Notes under the pieces: generated by a model | What the model saw: the letters and a program-made list of their open reading frames with translations, nothing else | The model's database searches: none | What the model was told of the DNA's origin: nothing | Position numbers and translations under genes: made by a program | Shown here: positions 24,569 to 34,345 of the stretch, in pieces | Numbering within the stretch: position 1 is the first letter of the stretch | Layout: every line of letters starts with the position of its first letter | Assembly (NCBI GenBank): GCA_021835025.1 | Contig: JAKBQY010000026.1 | Span: 1-53,246 of the forward strand | From: Thermoplasmata archaeon | GTDB taxonomy: Archaea > Thermoplasmatota > Thermoplasmata > Thermoplasmatales > Thermoplasmataceae | Direction: 5' to 3' | DNA: 53,246 nucleotides

Positions 24569-25848
24569 ACTTTTTATTTTACCTTTCGCTGATAATTTTT
24601 GTTGTAACCCTTTTCCTTGTAATTAAAAAACCAAGAAATATTGGTATAGGATATTCAGCTTTATTTGGTGCTCTCCTAACGTTAATTTTTGGCATATCCA
24701 CCTTCGGGGATATTATCACAGTATGGGACATCGTCTGGAATGCTACCTTTACATTTATTTCGGTGATAATAATATCATTGATACTTGATGAGGCAGGTTT
24801 TTTTGAATACATTGCAATAAAAATAGCTATTATGGCAAGGGGAAATGGAACAAGATTATTTATTTTTATAATTCTTCTTGGTGCCCTAATTTCGGCAATA
24901 TTTGCAAATGATGGCACTGCGTTGATACTAACTCCAATAGTCTATGCGGTATTAATAAGAAGCAATTTCAGCAAAAATAAAATATTGCCATTTATCATGG
25001 CAACTGGCTTTATTGCTGACACAGCCAGTATACCATTTATTGTAAGCAATCTTGTCAATTTAATTACTGTTGGGTATTTCAATATCACATTTTTAAGGTA
25101 TACTGAGATTATGATATTCCCCGATATAGTTTCTATTGTATCAAGTACAATAATACTTTTTATCTATTACAGGAAGGATATACAAAAAACATATGGCAGT
25201 ATAAACATAAAGCCGGAAAGTGCCATTAAAGACCATACAATTTTTATCATGGCCTTTCCACTAATTGTGGTGCTTATGTTTTTCTATTTTATCTCTGGAT
25301 TTCTGAGGGTTCCAATATCATTTATAGCCATGCCATTTGCGCTGTTTTTGTATATTGTAGCAAGAATAAATAAAAAAATAGATGCAAATTATATAATAAA
25401 AATAGCTCCATGGCAGATTGTTTTGTTCTCTCTCGGTATGCTGATCATAGTATTTGGTGTTAGCCGTGAGGGGTTAGCTTCAATTTATATCAATGTTTTA
25501 AATGGTATAAATTCACTCGGAGCACCATATTCCATTATATTCTCTGGCTATTTCTTTGCTTTCAATGCAGCAATTATGAATAACCTGCCTTCTGTTATGA
25601 TAAACAATATAGCAATATCCGGGTTAAAAAATCAGGGATTATTGATGTATTCAAACATTATAGGAAATGACATTGGTCCAAAATTTACACCTATTGGTTC
25701 CCTGGCGACACTTTTATGGTTGTATACTCTTGAACGCAAAAACGCAATAAAAATATCATTCAGTTATTATATGAAAACTGGGCTGATCCTGGCCCTGCCT
25801 GTATTATTCCTCACCCTTTTTTCCCTGTATATTGTTTCACTCTTTTGA
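24565..25848 (+). CDS. arsB: ArsB-type arsenite/anion permease
   Basis: A 427-residue inner-membrane transporter with 11-12 hydrophobic segments, of the ArsB/NhaD superfamily. Conserved features: LGALISAIFANDGTALILTP (helix-break Asn-Asp motif), PFIMATGFIADTASIPFIVSN, and near the end NNLPSVMINNIA with GNDIGPKFTPIGSLATLLW. These are the two repeated half-motifs of the family. Coupled to arsR by a four-base overlap. Expected to extrude arsenite, which is relevant to acid-mine habitats; antimonite or another anion is possible. Confidence 0.85.
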   Translation: MNFLFYLSLIIFVVTLFLVIKKPRNIGIGYSALFGALLTLIFGISTFGDIITVWDIVWNATFTFISVIIISLILDEAGFFEYIAIKIAIMARGNGTRLFIFIILLGALISAIFANDGTALILTPIVYAVLIRSNFSKNKILPFIMATGFIADTASIPFIVSNLVNLITVGYFNITFLRYTEIMIFPDIVSIVSSTIILFIYYRKDIQKTYGSINIKPESAIKDHTIFIMAFPLIVVLMFFYFISGFLRVPISFIAMPFALFLYIVARINKKIDANYIIKIAPWQIVLFSLGMLIIVFGVSREGLASIYINVLNGINSLGAPYSIIFSGYFFAFNAAIMNNLPSVMINNIAISGLKNQGLLMYSNIIGNDIGPKFTPIGSLATLLWLYTLERKNAIKISFSYYMKTGLILALPVLFLTLFSLYIVSLF

Positions 25849-25858
25849 TATTATTAAA

Positions 25859-26974
25859 CTATCTTTCTATATTTCGCATTATTTCAACAATATCATTATC
25901 AGTAAAACTATCCGGGCTTTTTTTTACCAAATCAAGTATATACAACAAATCCTCTTCAGACGCATTGATGTTCATACTTTGTAATTTGTTTTTCAAGGCA
26001 TTTTTACCCGTAAATTTATCAATTGTATAGTTTCTTGTTGCTTTAAAATTATCCGGATTCATGAATTCATATGTTTCAGGATTATTTATTATGCCTGCAA
26101 CATGCACTCCTGCTTTATGTGTGAATGCATATTTTCCGGTTATGGGCATATTTGAGGAATTATTGGTTCCGCTGTAGGTTTCAACAATGTTTGATAACTC
26201 TATAAGTTTTGTTAAATCCATTACATCAACATTGAGATGGAATTTTATTGCTGCTGCTATTGCCTGGGTTGGCGTTATGCCCACTCTTTCACCAAGGCCA
26301 TTGATTGTGCTATGTACAATTGTAGCTCCACTTTCTAAAGCAGTTAAACTATTGGCAACTGCCATACCAAGGTCGTTGTGCGCATGTATATCATACTCAA
26401 CATTTTTTATATCCATTATATTGCTGAACAGTGATTTTGTTTTTTCTGGCGTTAATATCCCAACTGTATCCGCTATAGAAACTCTATCGGCACCACTGTC
26501 CCTTGCAACTTCAATAACCTTTCTTAAAAAACCCATATCAGCTCTTGTGGCATCTTCTGCGGTAAATCTTACCTTTAATCCATAAGAACTTGCATGGCTT
26601 ACAGAATTTTCAATTATTCTCAGGGCATCCTCCCTGGTTTTATTTGTTTTATATTTTAAATGCAGATCGCTGATACCGTAAAATATTGCAATTCTATCAA
26701 CGTTCAATGAAGCTGCAGAATCAATATCCGAGGTTACAGCCCTGCTGTGGCCTATTATTTCTGAACTTATTTCCCCCGTATTTTTCAATTCCATAATTCT
26801 TTTTATTCCATTGTATATATCTTCGGATACAAGCGGGTGCCCCGCTTCAATCATGGAAACCCCCGCATCGGACAGCATTTTTGCAATTCTGACCCGTTGG
26901 TTTTCTGTAAATATTACTCCCGGAGTTTGTTCTCCCTCCCTGAGTGTTGTATCGAGTATCCCCATTTTTATCAT
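25859..26974 (-). CDS. Homocitrate synthase / 2-isopropylmalate synthase family enzyme
   Basis: Condenses acetyl-CoA with a 2-oxo acid. The 371 residues show DTTLREGEQTPGV at 8-20 (catalytic Arg12), AGHPLVSEDI, RFTAEDATRADMGFL, DTVGILTPEKT, the metal-binding HAHNDLGMAVANS, and NGLGERVGITP, then the C-terminal communication region HKAGVHVAG. The RFTAEDATR block and the short length without an allosteric domain are closest to archaeal/Thermus homocitrate synthase of the aminoadipate lysine pathway. Isopropylmalate or citramalate synthase cannot be excluded. Convergent with arsB, ten bases apart. Start ATG 26974 (ATG 26965 also possible). Confidence 0.85.
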   Translation of the reverse strand: MIKMGILDTTLREGEQTPGVIFTENQRVRIAKMLSDAGVSMIEAGHPLVSEDIYNGIKRIMELKNTGEISSEIIGHSRAVTSDIDSAASLNVDRIAIFYGISDLHLKYKTNKTREDALRIIENSVSHASSYGLKVRFTAEDATRADMGFLRKVIEVARDSGADRVSIADTVGILTPEKTKSLFSNIMDIKNVEYDIHAHNDLGMAVANSLTALESGATIVHSTINGLGERVGITPTQAIAAAIKFHLNVDVMDLTKLIELSNIVETYSGTNNSSNMPITGKYAFTHKAGVHVAGIINNPETYEFMNPDNFKATRNYTIDKFTGKNALKNKLQSMNINASEEDLLYILDLVKKSPDSFTDNDIVEIMRNIER

Positions 26975-27079
26975 GAATTATCACGGGATAATTATTTAAT
27001 TATTAATAAAATTTTCGTATTTAATTTACTAAATTCGTATTAACTGAAAAATATTTTAACCTTGTTGAATTAAAGAACC

Positions 27080-28036
27080 ATGATACTTTCAGTTGACGGT
27101 GGTGCGACCAAAACCTTTGCAGCAATAGCAGACGATTCCTTAAACATTACGGGCATAGGTGTTGCCGGCCCAAGCAATGTCAGGTCCGTAACACCAGATG
27201 TTTCCAAAAAAAATATATTCGAAGCCATTGAAAATGCCAAAAATATGGCAGGTGTTGATAGAGTTGATAAAACATTTTTTGGGCTTGCAGGTTATGGGGA
27301 TTCTGTATATCATTCAAAAATGCTTGAGGATATTGTTTCTTTTACGGAAAATAAATATGAGATAACCAATGACGGTGAAGCGGCCACATACCTTGTAACA
27401 CTCGGCAGTGATGGCGTCGTTACTGCAATCGGTACCGGTTCTGTGGGTGCCTATATAAAAAATGGGAAAACTTATAGAATAGGGGGCTGGAGTTATTTAA
27501 CGGATGATATCGCCTCAGGCTACTGGATATCCAGAAAAGCAATACAGTTTTCCGAAAAAAGTTACGATGGCCTGATTGAGAACACATCATTGGTATCAAT
27601 TCTTGAGGAATATTCAGGCACAAATTTGAGGAATTTTGTTTCTTCCCTGGAAAATAATTTCGATAAAAGAAAAATGGCATCAATAGCCATCATGGTTGAC
27701 AGGGAGGCCGAGTTGAACGATAAAATTTCTATAAAAACACTGGAAATGGCATACAATGAAATTAAATTGATGCTTGATGGCATGTCATCAAAAATGTCCG
27801 GAGATTTTATTATGGGCTCAGTTGGTGGCGTTATGAGATCAAGAACCATAAGAGAAAAGCTTGAAAATTCGTATAAAAATATAAAAATATTCTACGGATA
27901 TCATGTATGCATAGGCGGTTTACTGAAACTTGCAAAAAATAGGGATTTTAATTTAAGGGATTCAATGGTCAAAAGAGTCGATGAACTTTTGAATAGCCTG
28001 AGTGACCAGGAAAAATCCTATTTGTTTATTGAATAA
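27080..28036 (+). CDS. BadF/BadG/BcrA/BcrD-type ATPase, N-acetylglucosamine-kinase-like
   Basis: A 318-residue sugar-kinase-fold protein (ASKHA). Phosphate-1 motif SVDGGATKTFAAIAD at 4-18, phosphate-2 TAIGTGSVGAY near 116-126, then GGWSYLTDDIASGYWI and the adenosine motif IMGSVGGVMRS. This matches the hexosamine kinase branch more closely than the CoA-dehydratase activators, since the Cys ligands of the latter are missing. Likely phosphorylates an amino sugar; substrate unproven. Single gene with ATG 27080 and a TATA-like AAATATTTTAAC upstream. Confidence 0.78.
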   Translation: MILSVDGGATKTFAAIADDSLNITGIGVAGPSNVRSVTPDVSKKNIFEAIENAKNMAGVDRVDKTFFGLAGYGDSVYHSKMLEDIVSFTENKYEITNDGEAATYLVTLGSDGVVTAIGTGSVGAYIKNGKTYRIGGWSYLTDDIASGYWISRKAIQFSEKSYDGLIENTSLVSILEEYSGTNLRNFVSSLENNFDKRKMASIAIMVDREAELNDKISIKTLEMAYNEIKLMLDGMSSKMSGDFIMGSVGGVMRSRTIREKLENSYKNIKIFYGYHVCIGGLLKLAKNRDFNLRDSMVKRVDELLNSLSDQEKSYLFIE

Positions 28037-28091
28037 TTATTATCTTTTTTAAAAAAGATATATCTAAATACTAAAAATGAATTAACTATGG

Positions 28092-28511
28092 ATGAAATCC
28101 CATCTATCTGATTTATTTATACTCGAGCAGGTTTACGATTCAAACAAAAAACCATATCGTATAATAACGGGTATAGTGAAGAAATTTGATACCGATTACA
28201 GGCCAAGTACTGGTATGATATATCCAGCACTTAAAAGATTGACCAGTATGGAAATGATAGTAAAAAAGGATGATGGTTATGCAATAACCAGGAATGGGAT
28301 AGAATATTTTGATAAAAATAAAGAAAATTATAGAAAAATGGTGGATAATTTTACAGAAAATAAAATTTTTTTTAAAAACATGAGAAAATCAATTAGAAAT
28401 CTGATAGACACCCTGAGAAATTCAGAAAAGGATTATATAAATAAAAATCAGGCGAAAATAATTGAATGTGTTGATGACATAACGGCAAAAATCAGAGATA
28501 AGAAAATATAG
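28092..28511 (+). CDS. PadR-family transcriptional regulator
   Basis: A 139-residue winged-helix protein. The DNA-binding part reads LFILEQVYDSNKKPYRI, then STGMIYPALKRLTSMEMIV and YAITRNGIEYF, typical of PadR. The C-terminal half is a helical dimerisation segment rich in Lys and Asn. It is the first gene of an operon with an ABC exporter and presumably represses it until a toxic compound binds. An out-of-frame ATG four bases earlier gives only eight codons. Start ATG 28092. Confidence 0.85.
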   Translation: MKSHLSDLFILEQVYDSNKKPYRIITGIVKKFDTDYRPSTGMIYPALKRLTSMEMIVKKDDGYAITRNGIEYFDKNKENYRKMVDNFTENKIFFKNMRKSIRNLIDTLRNSEKDYINKNQAKIIECVDDITAKIRDKKI

Positions 28512-28520
28512 GTGATATTT

Positions 28521-29513
28521 ATGGATAACAGTATAGAAATTGAAAGTCTTACAAAGGTTTATAATGGTAAATTTAAGGCTGTTGATGATGTGAGCCTGAA
28601 AATTGGAAGGGGCAAAATATATGGCCTTCTTGGCCAAAATGGAGCTGGTAAAACAACTCTTATAAAAATGCTAACAGGTGTAATAAAACCAACGTCAGGT
28701 ACTGCGATGATAGCGGGCCTGGACCTCAATAAGGACGCCTTGAAAATAAGAAGGATTACAGGAGTGGTACCACAGGAATATACAACAGATGGTGATTTAA
28801 GCGGAAAAGAAAATCTGAAACTTGTTGCTGATTTATATGATGTGCCAAGAAAGGATGCTGAGGAGAGAATTGAAACGCTTTTAAGAATGGTGGATTTATA
28901 TGATGTCAAAGATAGGTATGCAAGCGCATATTCTGGTGGAATGAGGAAAAGACTTGAGCTTGTATGTGGTTTAATGAATACGCCCGAGGTGTTATTCCTT
29001 GATGAACCCACACTTGGCCTGGATGTAACAACCAGGGAAAATTTGTGGAGTTATATAAGATCCTTTGAGCGTGAATTCCATATAACAATAATACTTACAT
29101 CGCATTATCTTGATGAGGTAGATTCACTTGCCAATGAACTTTCTATAATGGACCACGGCAAAATTATTGTTTCTGGGACGTCTTCTGACCTGAAGAAAAG
29201 CCTTAAGGGTGATACAATAACGTTAAAATTAAAAAATGACGATGAATTTAAAATTGTACAAAATTTTAAGGAGGCAATAGAAGTTAAAAAAATGGAACTT
29301 GGCGATATACGGATAAAGGTCAATAATTCGGACGTTGTTTTGCCGGAATTAATGAAATATTTGTCAGACCATAAAATTTCACCCCAGTCAATAAATGTTA
29401 GAAAACCATCACTTGATGAGGTATTTATTGAATATACTGGAAGAAATATAAACGCGGAACAAAGCGGAAAGGATTATGAGAAATTGATGACAATGGGCAG
29501 GGGGGCGAAATAA
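28521..29513 (+). CDS. ABC transporter ATP-binding protein (drug/antibiotic exporter type)
   Basis: A 330-residue ATPase with Walker A GQNGAGKTT (about 38-46), Q-loop VPQEYTTDGDL, signature YSGGMRKRLEL, Walker B VLFLDEPTLGLD and the H-loop LTSHYLDEVD. The C-terminal extension (about 225-330) is the usual DrrA-type tail. The frame opens at GTG 28512, right after the padR stop, but GGTGAT followed by ATG 28521 is a better start. The partner permease begins two bases after this gene ends. Substrate unknown. Confidence 0.9.
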   Translation: MDNSIEIESLTKVYNGKFKAVDDVSLKIGRGKIYGLLGQNGAGKTTLIKMLTGVIKPTSGTAMIAGLDLNKDALKIRRITGVVPQEYTTDGDLSGKENLKLVADLYDVPRKDAEERIETLLRMVDLYDVKDRYASAYSGGMRKRLELVCGLMNTPEVLFLDEPTLGLDVTTRENLWSYIRSFEREFHITIILTSHYLDEVDSLANELSIMDHGKIIVSGTSSDLKKSLKGDTITLKLKNDDEFKIVQNFKEAIEVKKMELGDIRIKVNNSDVVLPELMKYLSDHKISPQSINVRKPSLDEVFIEYTGRNINAEQSGKDYEKLMTMGRGAK

Positions 29514-29514
29514 A

Positions 29515-30315
29515 ATGAGCGGCCTAATACCCTTGACAATAAGGGATTTGAAAAGATGGTACAGAAATCCTGTATCTGCTGTGGTGGGAGTAATACAGCC
29601 AATATTCTGGATTGTTTTATTCGGGAGTGCCTTTGATATTACAAGATTTGGCGTTAGTTCAACAACATTTTTTGAGGGTGCACCAGATTATATTACGTAT
29701 TTAATGGGTGGAATATTAACAATAATTGGATTATTCACCGGAATGTTTTCTGGAGTTAACATTATATGGGACAGAAGGCTTGGTATACTTCAGAGGTTTT
29801 TAATTGCACCAATTAATAGGGCTTCCATAGTATTTTCAAGAATACTGTCTTCAGTTGCAAGAATATCCGTACAGATAATGATATTATTTGCTGTTGCATT
29901 TGTTATACCAAATGGTCTGAAAATTGTTAATGGTTTTACATTGATGGATGGGGTTATACTTGTATCTGCGGTTTTTATGGTATCATTCATATTCTCTTCT
30001 TTTTTCAGTATACTGGCTGTTAGAATGACCAGAATGGAATCTGTATTCGGAATTGTTAATCTGATAAATTTACCGCTTATGTTTGCAAGCTATGCAATGT
30101 TTCCACCAGATTTGATGGCACCCTGGTTGAGCCATGTTGCAAAATACAACCCTGTTTCATGGTCTGCCCAGTCAATAAGAATGGTATTGATACATGGGAC
30201 CCTCACTGCAAGCGAGGCACATACTGTTCTCATTTACATGCTCGGTTTACTTGCACTGGCATTGTTCATGCTTGTGATCACATATATAATATCCAACAGA
30301 GAAATCAGGGAATAA
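29515..30315 (+). CDS. ABC-2 type membrane permease of the exporter
   Basis: A 266-residue membrane partner with six hydrophobic segments. It starts with IRDLKRWYRNPVSAVVGVIQPIFW, has the cytoplasmic loop IWDRRLGILQRFLIAPINRASI that contacts the ATPase, and ends with the family motif NPVSWSAQSIRM. The gene overlaps nothing and follows the ATPase by one base after its stop. With PadR and the ATPase it forms a complete export operon. Confidence 0.88.
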   Translation: MSGLIPLTIRDLKRWYRNPVSAVVGVIQPIFWIVLFGSAFDITRFGVSSTTFFEGAPDYITYLMGGILTIIGLFTGMFSGVNIIWDRRLGILQRFLIAPINRASIVFSRILSSVARISVQIMILFAVAFVIPNGLKIVNGFTLMDGVILVSAVFMVSFIFSSFFSILAVRMTRMESVFGIVNLINLPLMFASYAMFPPDLMAPWLSHVAKYNPVSWSAQSIRMVLIHGTLTASEAHTVLIYMLGLLALALFMLVITYIISNREIRE

Positions 30316-30345
30316 ATTGAAAAATCATATTCCCTTTGGAAATGG

Positions 30346-30430
30346 CAAAACGTTAACACTTTGAGTGCGAAATCCCACTTTTATGGGTGGGAGAAAGCAA
30401 AGAGGAAGATACACTCCATCTGAAGGCCAT
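30346..30430 (+). mobile_element. IS605-type left-end remnant
   Basis: After GTTAAC comes a segment similar to 7711-7765, with the hairpin CCCAC (30374-30378) and GTGGG (30387-30391). No transposase frame follows. The hairpin may now also act near the 3' ends of the convergent ABC and YeeE genes. Confidence 0.5.
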
Positions 30431-30443
30431 GATAATGTACAAT

Positions 30444-31619
30444 TTATGAAAATTTTTTCCATTTAAATCTTTTTGCATAAAGAAACCATAGAATAGGGAA
30501 AATGTCAATAAGGATCGCCCCTGTAATTCCAAATTTATAAAGGGAAAATTGCCAGTACGAAGCGGGCATCACAATCTGGGGAACTGCGTAATGCCACCAT
30601 GAGTATGTAAGCGCAAAGGCTGGTGCGCCCAGGAATGTAAGGCCCAGGAACGCAAGAATAGCTTGCATATTTCCAGAACCCATCCTCCATTCCATACTGT
30701 AGGTACAGTTGAACGCCAATCCCATTCCAAGACCAAAAATATATCCACCAATAGACTGGAAACCTATGCTTTCACTTTGATCAAAGAAGAAATTAGCCCT
30801 CATTCCAAACCCAAGTATAGCTATCTGTGATAGGATAGAGAATATAAGAAGGGAAATAGAAAGTATTTCTACCATTTCTTTTTTATTTGATCCTGAGATT
30901 GTTTCCCTGAATGATGTTTGAAAACACAGCGATCCAATATAGCCTGTAACTCCAAATATAATGCCAAAAATGAGCCACAGTTCAACCATATTGCTGTGAA
31001 TTCCTAGAATAACAAGGATGACAATTAAAATAATGGAAGCCACCATAATTATTGCCTGTAATCCTTTCCCCGGCCATATAATATTACTGGAAAATTTTGC
31101 AGGAAATATCTTCCACACCTCATGTTTGCCAAATGCAGAAACTGAATAAATTCCCAGCACCATTGTCAGGAAAAATGGAAAAGCCCATGCACTACCAGTT
31201 GCAAATCCGGAATAAAAATCACCTATATTGCAACCACCGGCCATGCGTGTTCCATATCCTATAAGGAATCCACCAATCAGAATTTTTAATGCCATCCATC
31301 TATTTGGTATTTGCCTGATAGAAAATTCCTTCCTTGCTGCCGATATAAAAAATGATCCCAGAATAATGCCAAATACAAGAAACCATGTAAAGGCATAGTT
31401 GAATTCGGGAATTTTATAAAGGTTGTAATAGGCTAATTTACCCACTGGAAATCCAAAGTAACTCCAGAAAACACCACCTATCTGGCTTTCTGCTCCTGTT
31501 ACACCCCACCAAAGACCGTTGCCGGTAAATTTATATGACAATATGGCGAGCATAAAACTTGAAATGGCCAGTACCACTCCAAATTGGTATTTTTTTATTA
31601 TTTTATATAAATTTACCAT
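30444..31619 (-). CDS. YeeE/YedE-family sulfur (thiosulfate-type) transporter
   Basis: A 391-residue membrane protein with about ten hydrophobic segments. Two pseudo-repeats each carry the family hallmark: GTRMAGGCNIGDFYSGF in the first, and GLGMGLAFNCTYSMEWRMGSGN in the second, with the conserved Cys of thiosulfate-permeating members. Additional Cys (GSLCFQTSFR) may relay sulfur. No TusA-like partner is adjacent. Sulfur compounds are major in acidophile habitats, but the substrate is inferred. Start ATG 31619 with TATA-like ATGTATAAATT-type sequence only weakly visible. Confidence 0.82.
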   Translation of the reverse strand: MVNLYKIIKKYQFGVVLAISSFMLAILSYKFTGNGLWWGVTGAESQIGGVFWSYFGFPVGKLAYYNLYKIPEFNYAFTWFLVFGIILGSFFISAARKEFSIRQIPNRWMALKILIGGFLIGYGTRMAGGCNIGDFYSGFATGSAWAFPFFLTMVLGIYSVSAFGKHEVWKIFPAKFSSNIIWPGKGLQAIIMVASIILIVILVILGIHSNMVELWLIFGIIFGVTGYIGSLCFQTSFRETISGSNKKEMVEILSISLLIFSILSQIAILGFGMRANFFFDQSESIGFQSIGGYIFGLGMGLAFNCTYSMEWRMGSGNMQAILAFLGLTFLGAPAFALTYSWWHYAVPQIVMPASYWQFSLYKFGITGAILIDIFPILWFLYAKRFKWKKFS

Positions 31620-31756
31620 AAACTGTTATTTGGGAGAACTAAAAAAGTGTTTTTTTATATGCAAATTCTGCATTCAGAACAAAATTTAAATAAAGTGATT
31701 GGGGGAGAGAATTATAGTGCACTTTAAAATATGCAAAATACTATCCAGAATTAATA

Positions 31757-33607
31757 TCAGGCCAAAAGGTTGTCTCTCCAGTATGATGAATCAAATCTGT
31801 CATCACACAGATATATATTTGCAGAATCATCAGGAGACCTTGTTGATCTCCCTGCAGCCTGTTTTACCTTTATCAGTGCATATTCATAATATAAAATACT
31901 GTACATATTATTTCCTTCGAGAGTTTTTGTTAAATATTTTATTTTGTTTTTCCTGTAATCATCCATTGGTATCAATGGCAACCCGGCTATTATAACATCA
32001 CTAATCAAACTTTTATTATCCTTTATTATTTGTATTCCTTCTAAAAGTTTTCCGCCATGAACTGAAAATATTATCAATTTTTCCTTATATGCCCTTTTTG
32101 ATATATTTAAAAATGATATTTTTTTTGTTTCAAAAATTGTATTTTTTCTCATGTTTTCCGGTAAAAATGATGCTATTCCTGGAATCTGTTTTTCTGAATC
32201 ACCGAATAATATTTTGTATGACGGAATGGCCACAAGAACGCTTTTTTCGGATTTATTGTAAGTTTCTAAAGAATATTCCATGTAATGCTTTAACATATTT
32301 GACCAGTTATTTAGGTTTTCTCTATATTTCCCAACCGTTGTAAAACCTTTAACAATATCATATTTCTTTATTCCTCCAGTATTGTAAAATAAATCATTTA
32401 CCTTTAAATATAAAACATTGTCGAAATTCCATACCTTTGACACATGTTCCGAGGAGGGCATTGTTCCCGACATGAATATCACCGCCTTATTTTTTAGGAA
32501 TGACAAATGTTCAGATGTGTTGTAATACATTATCTTCAATTTTATATTTTCTCTTTTCCCTTCTATTGTTAGATACAAATCCCCATTTTCTAAATGGTTA
32601 TAATCATCAAGGAAATTATATATACTTTCTAGATAATTTTTCTTTCTTTCTTTTAACTGCCTTTCATCATTAATTTTTTCATATTCTTCCAAAAATTTTC
32701 TTAAAGGCCCTAGATCATTTAATCTTGACTTTATATCATTGTTGAATTTGAATAATTTCAATGAATAATCTGCCTTTTCCGAATTGAAATTGTCCAATAA
32801 TTTTTCAAGAATTAAATTTGCCTCAATTCTCTCATGGCATCTATATTTATCCAGGGGAAAGTTGTCAACAAGCTGTTTTATTGCTCCATCGATATATTTC
32901 AGTGATATTGATCTTCCAAAGTTTTCCAGAACAGAATCGAGGTTATGGGCCTCATCAAATATAACATAATAATCATTTAAATTTATTGATTCCTCATCTC
33001 CATAAAATATACTGTATCTTATGGCGGGATTCAGTAAATAATTATACGTCATTGCAATTATTCTTGCATTCTTCATTGTTGACCTCACTGAATAATATGG
33101 ACAGTACGATGTGATGTCATTATTTTTCAATACCATTAGATTGCCCTTTGAATCCCTTTCAATGTTTCTGGCTTCTATATCTTTTCTTATTTTCTCGGTT
33201 GCATCATCCACCAAATATTCAATAAAATCCTCCGGTGATTCAGCAGAATTTAAATTTATTATTGAGATTTTATCCTTTAATATACAACCTTTGCAAACAT
33301 TTTTCTGTGATTCTTCATCTGTATCATACCATCTTTCCTTCAATGGGCATAGGCTGCTTTTTCCGTATAGATATACAATTGGCAAATTAAAATACTTATA
33401 ATTATCCTCATAAATTCTTGAAAATTCATTATGCGTTCTTGTCAAATATATTATTTTCTTATTTGTTAAAAACGATAGATATAAAATGAAACTTGTCTTT
33501 CCTGAACCAGTTGGGGCTTCAATCGCCATTGTATTTTTCTCTTCAAGGTTTTTTGATATTGTGGTTATCAACGAATCCTGCCATTCCCTTGGTACAAATT
33601 TCTCCAT
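31757..33607 (-). CDS. xpd: XPD/Rad3-family 5'-3' DNA helicase with 4Fe-4S cluster
   Basis: Repair helicase of superfamily 2. The 616 residues contain the Q-motif region (VPREWQDSL), Walker A APTGSGKT at 31-38, four cluster cysteines at about 87, 105, 108 and 169, and the DEAH box at about 218-221. The Arch-type region follows, then helicase domain 2 with SGTMPSSEHVSKVW, KLLEGIQI and QAAGRSTRSPDD (motif VI). All catalytic and cluster residues appear intact. Ferroplasma acidarmanus XPD is a standard biochemical model of this enzyme. It stands alone next to an IS-rich gap. Start ATG 33607. Confidence 0.93.
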   Translation of the reverse strand: MEKFVPREWQDSLITTISKNLEEKNTMAIEAPTGSGKTSFILYLSFLTNKKIIYLTRTHNEFSRIYEDNYKYFNLPIVYLYGKSSLCPLKERWYDTDEESQKNVCKGCILKDKISIINLNSAESPEDFIEYLVDDATEKIRKDIEARNIERDSKGNLMVLKNNDITSYCPYYSVRSTMKNARIIAMTYNYLLNPAIRYSIFYGDEESINLNDYYVIFDEAHNLDSVLENFGRSISLKYIDGAIKQLVDNFPLDKYRCHERIEANLILEKLLDNFNSEKADYSLKLFKFNNDIKSRLNDLGPLRKFLEEYEKINDERQLKERKKNYLESIYNFLDDYNHLENGDLYLTIEGKRENIKLKIMYYNTSEHLSFLKNKAVIFMSGTMPSSEHVSKVWNFDNVLYLKVNDLFYNTGGIKKYDIVKGFTTVGKYRENLNNWSNMLKHYMEYSLETYNKSEKSVLVAIPSYKILFGDSEKQIPGIASFLPENMRKNTIFETKKISFLNISKRAYKEKLIIFSVHGGKLLEGIQIIKDNKSLISDVIIAGLPLIPMDDYRKNKIKYLTKTLEGNNMYSILYYEYALIKVKQAAGRSTRSPDDSANIYLCDDRFDSSYWRDNLLA

Positions 33608-34095
33608 TGCATATATATCATAAATTGATATAACTAATTATTTATTCATAACAAAGGTATTTTTATACATATAAACCCGGATAATTCTATTTTTGGGTTA
33701 AAAGTTAGAATATATAATTTTTAGAGAATATTTGTAAGCCATTTCCATAAAGGCATGAATTTAATTGAAAAATCTTTAATATTTTTAATTCTTTTTCAAC
33801 ATAATTCTGTTTTTTACAGTATCAACAAATTCCTTTGAGCGTATTACAAATTCGATAATATTTTGCATTATAATATAATTATTGTAAATTATTTATCATA
33901 AATAAAAAATGATGTACTTTTTATTAAAACCTGACCATCTGATGTATTAGTAACTATGGTTCAACAGATTAATTTGAGAGGGTATATATTACTGGTTTAT
34001 TGGATAGATCTAAGAAGTGAATTGTTTTGATACATAGTTACTATTTAGTATGTATGACACTTGAAAGGAGAATGGATGTCAATTGCAGGAAGTAA
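33608..34095. other. Non-coding, IS-scarred gap downstream of nothing and upstream of xpd
   Basis: Holds the xpd promoter on the left, and on the minus strand a 27-codon frame (33786-33868, MQNIIEFVIRSKEFVDTV) that may be the first codons of a lost gene. The remainder is unassigned AT-rich sequence up to the transposase fragment. Confidence 0.35.
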
Positions 34096-34345
34096 AGGCA
34101 GCTTGTGGAATCTGTATGGGACAAAGGGAAAAAGTGGTCAAGGATACAGGTAGTAAGGCATCTTGGGTGTGTCATCGACGAGGCATTACCTGCCAGATCA
34201 ACGTTTGATAGCATTGGCAAGTTATTTTCTCTAGGTGCACTTGCAATATACTGGAGTATTTCAGAAGAATTCTCCATAATGGATATTCTATCCGGCATTG
34301 TTGGAAAGGATTCTGCATATTCGATCCTTATACTTGCATTGTTTG
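34096..34345 (+). pseudogene. IS1634/IS4-like transposase N-terminal fragment
   Basis: After a stop codon the frame reads RQLVESVWDKGKKWSRIQVV, then RHLGCVIDEALPARSTFDSI and LGALAIYWSISEEFSIMDIL. The VES-x-W-DK-GKK start and RHLG block are typical of the N-terminus of IS1634-type transposases. It stops matching near 34345, where the opposite-strand TnpB fragment begins. The catalytic DDE residues are missing. Confidence 0.55.

Noticed and set aside
30374-30391. Hairpin as a bacterial-type intrinsic terminator
   Set aside because: It has no U-tract, and its similarity to the 7.7-kb element supports an IS end; archaeal termination relies on U-tracts and aCPSF1.
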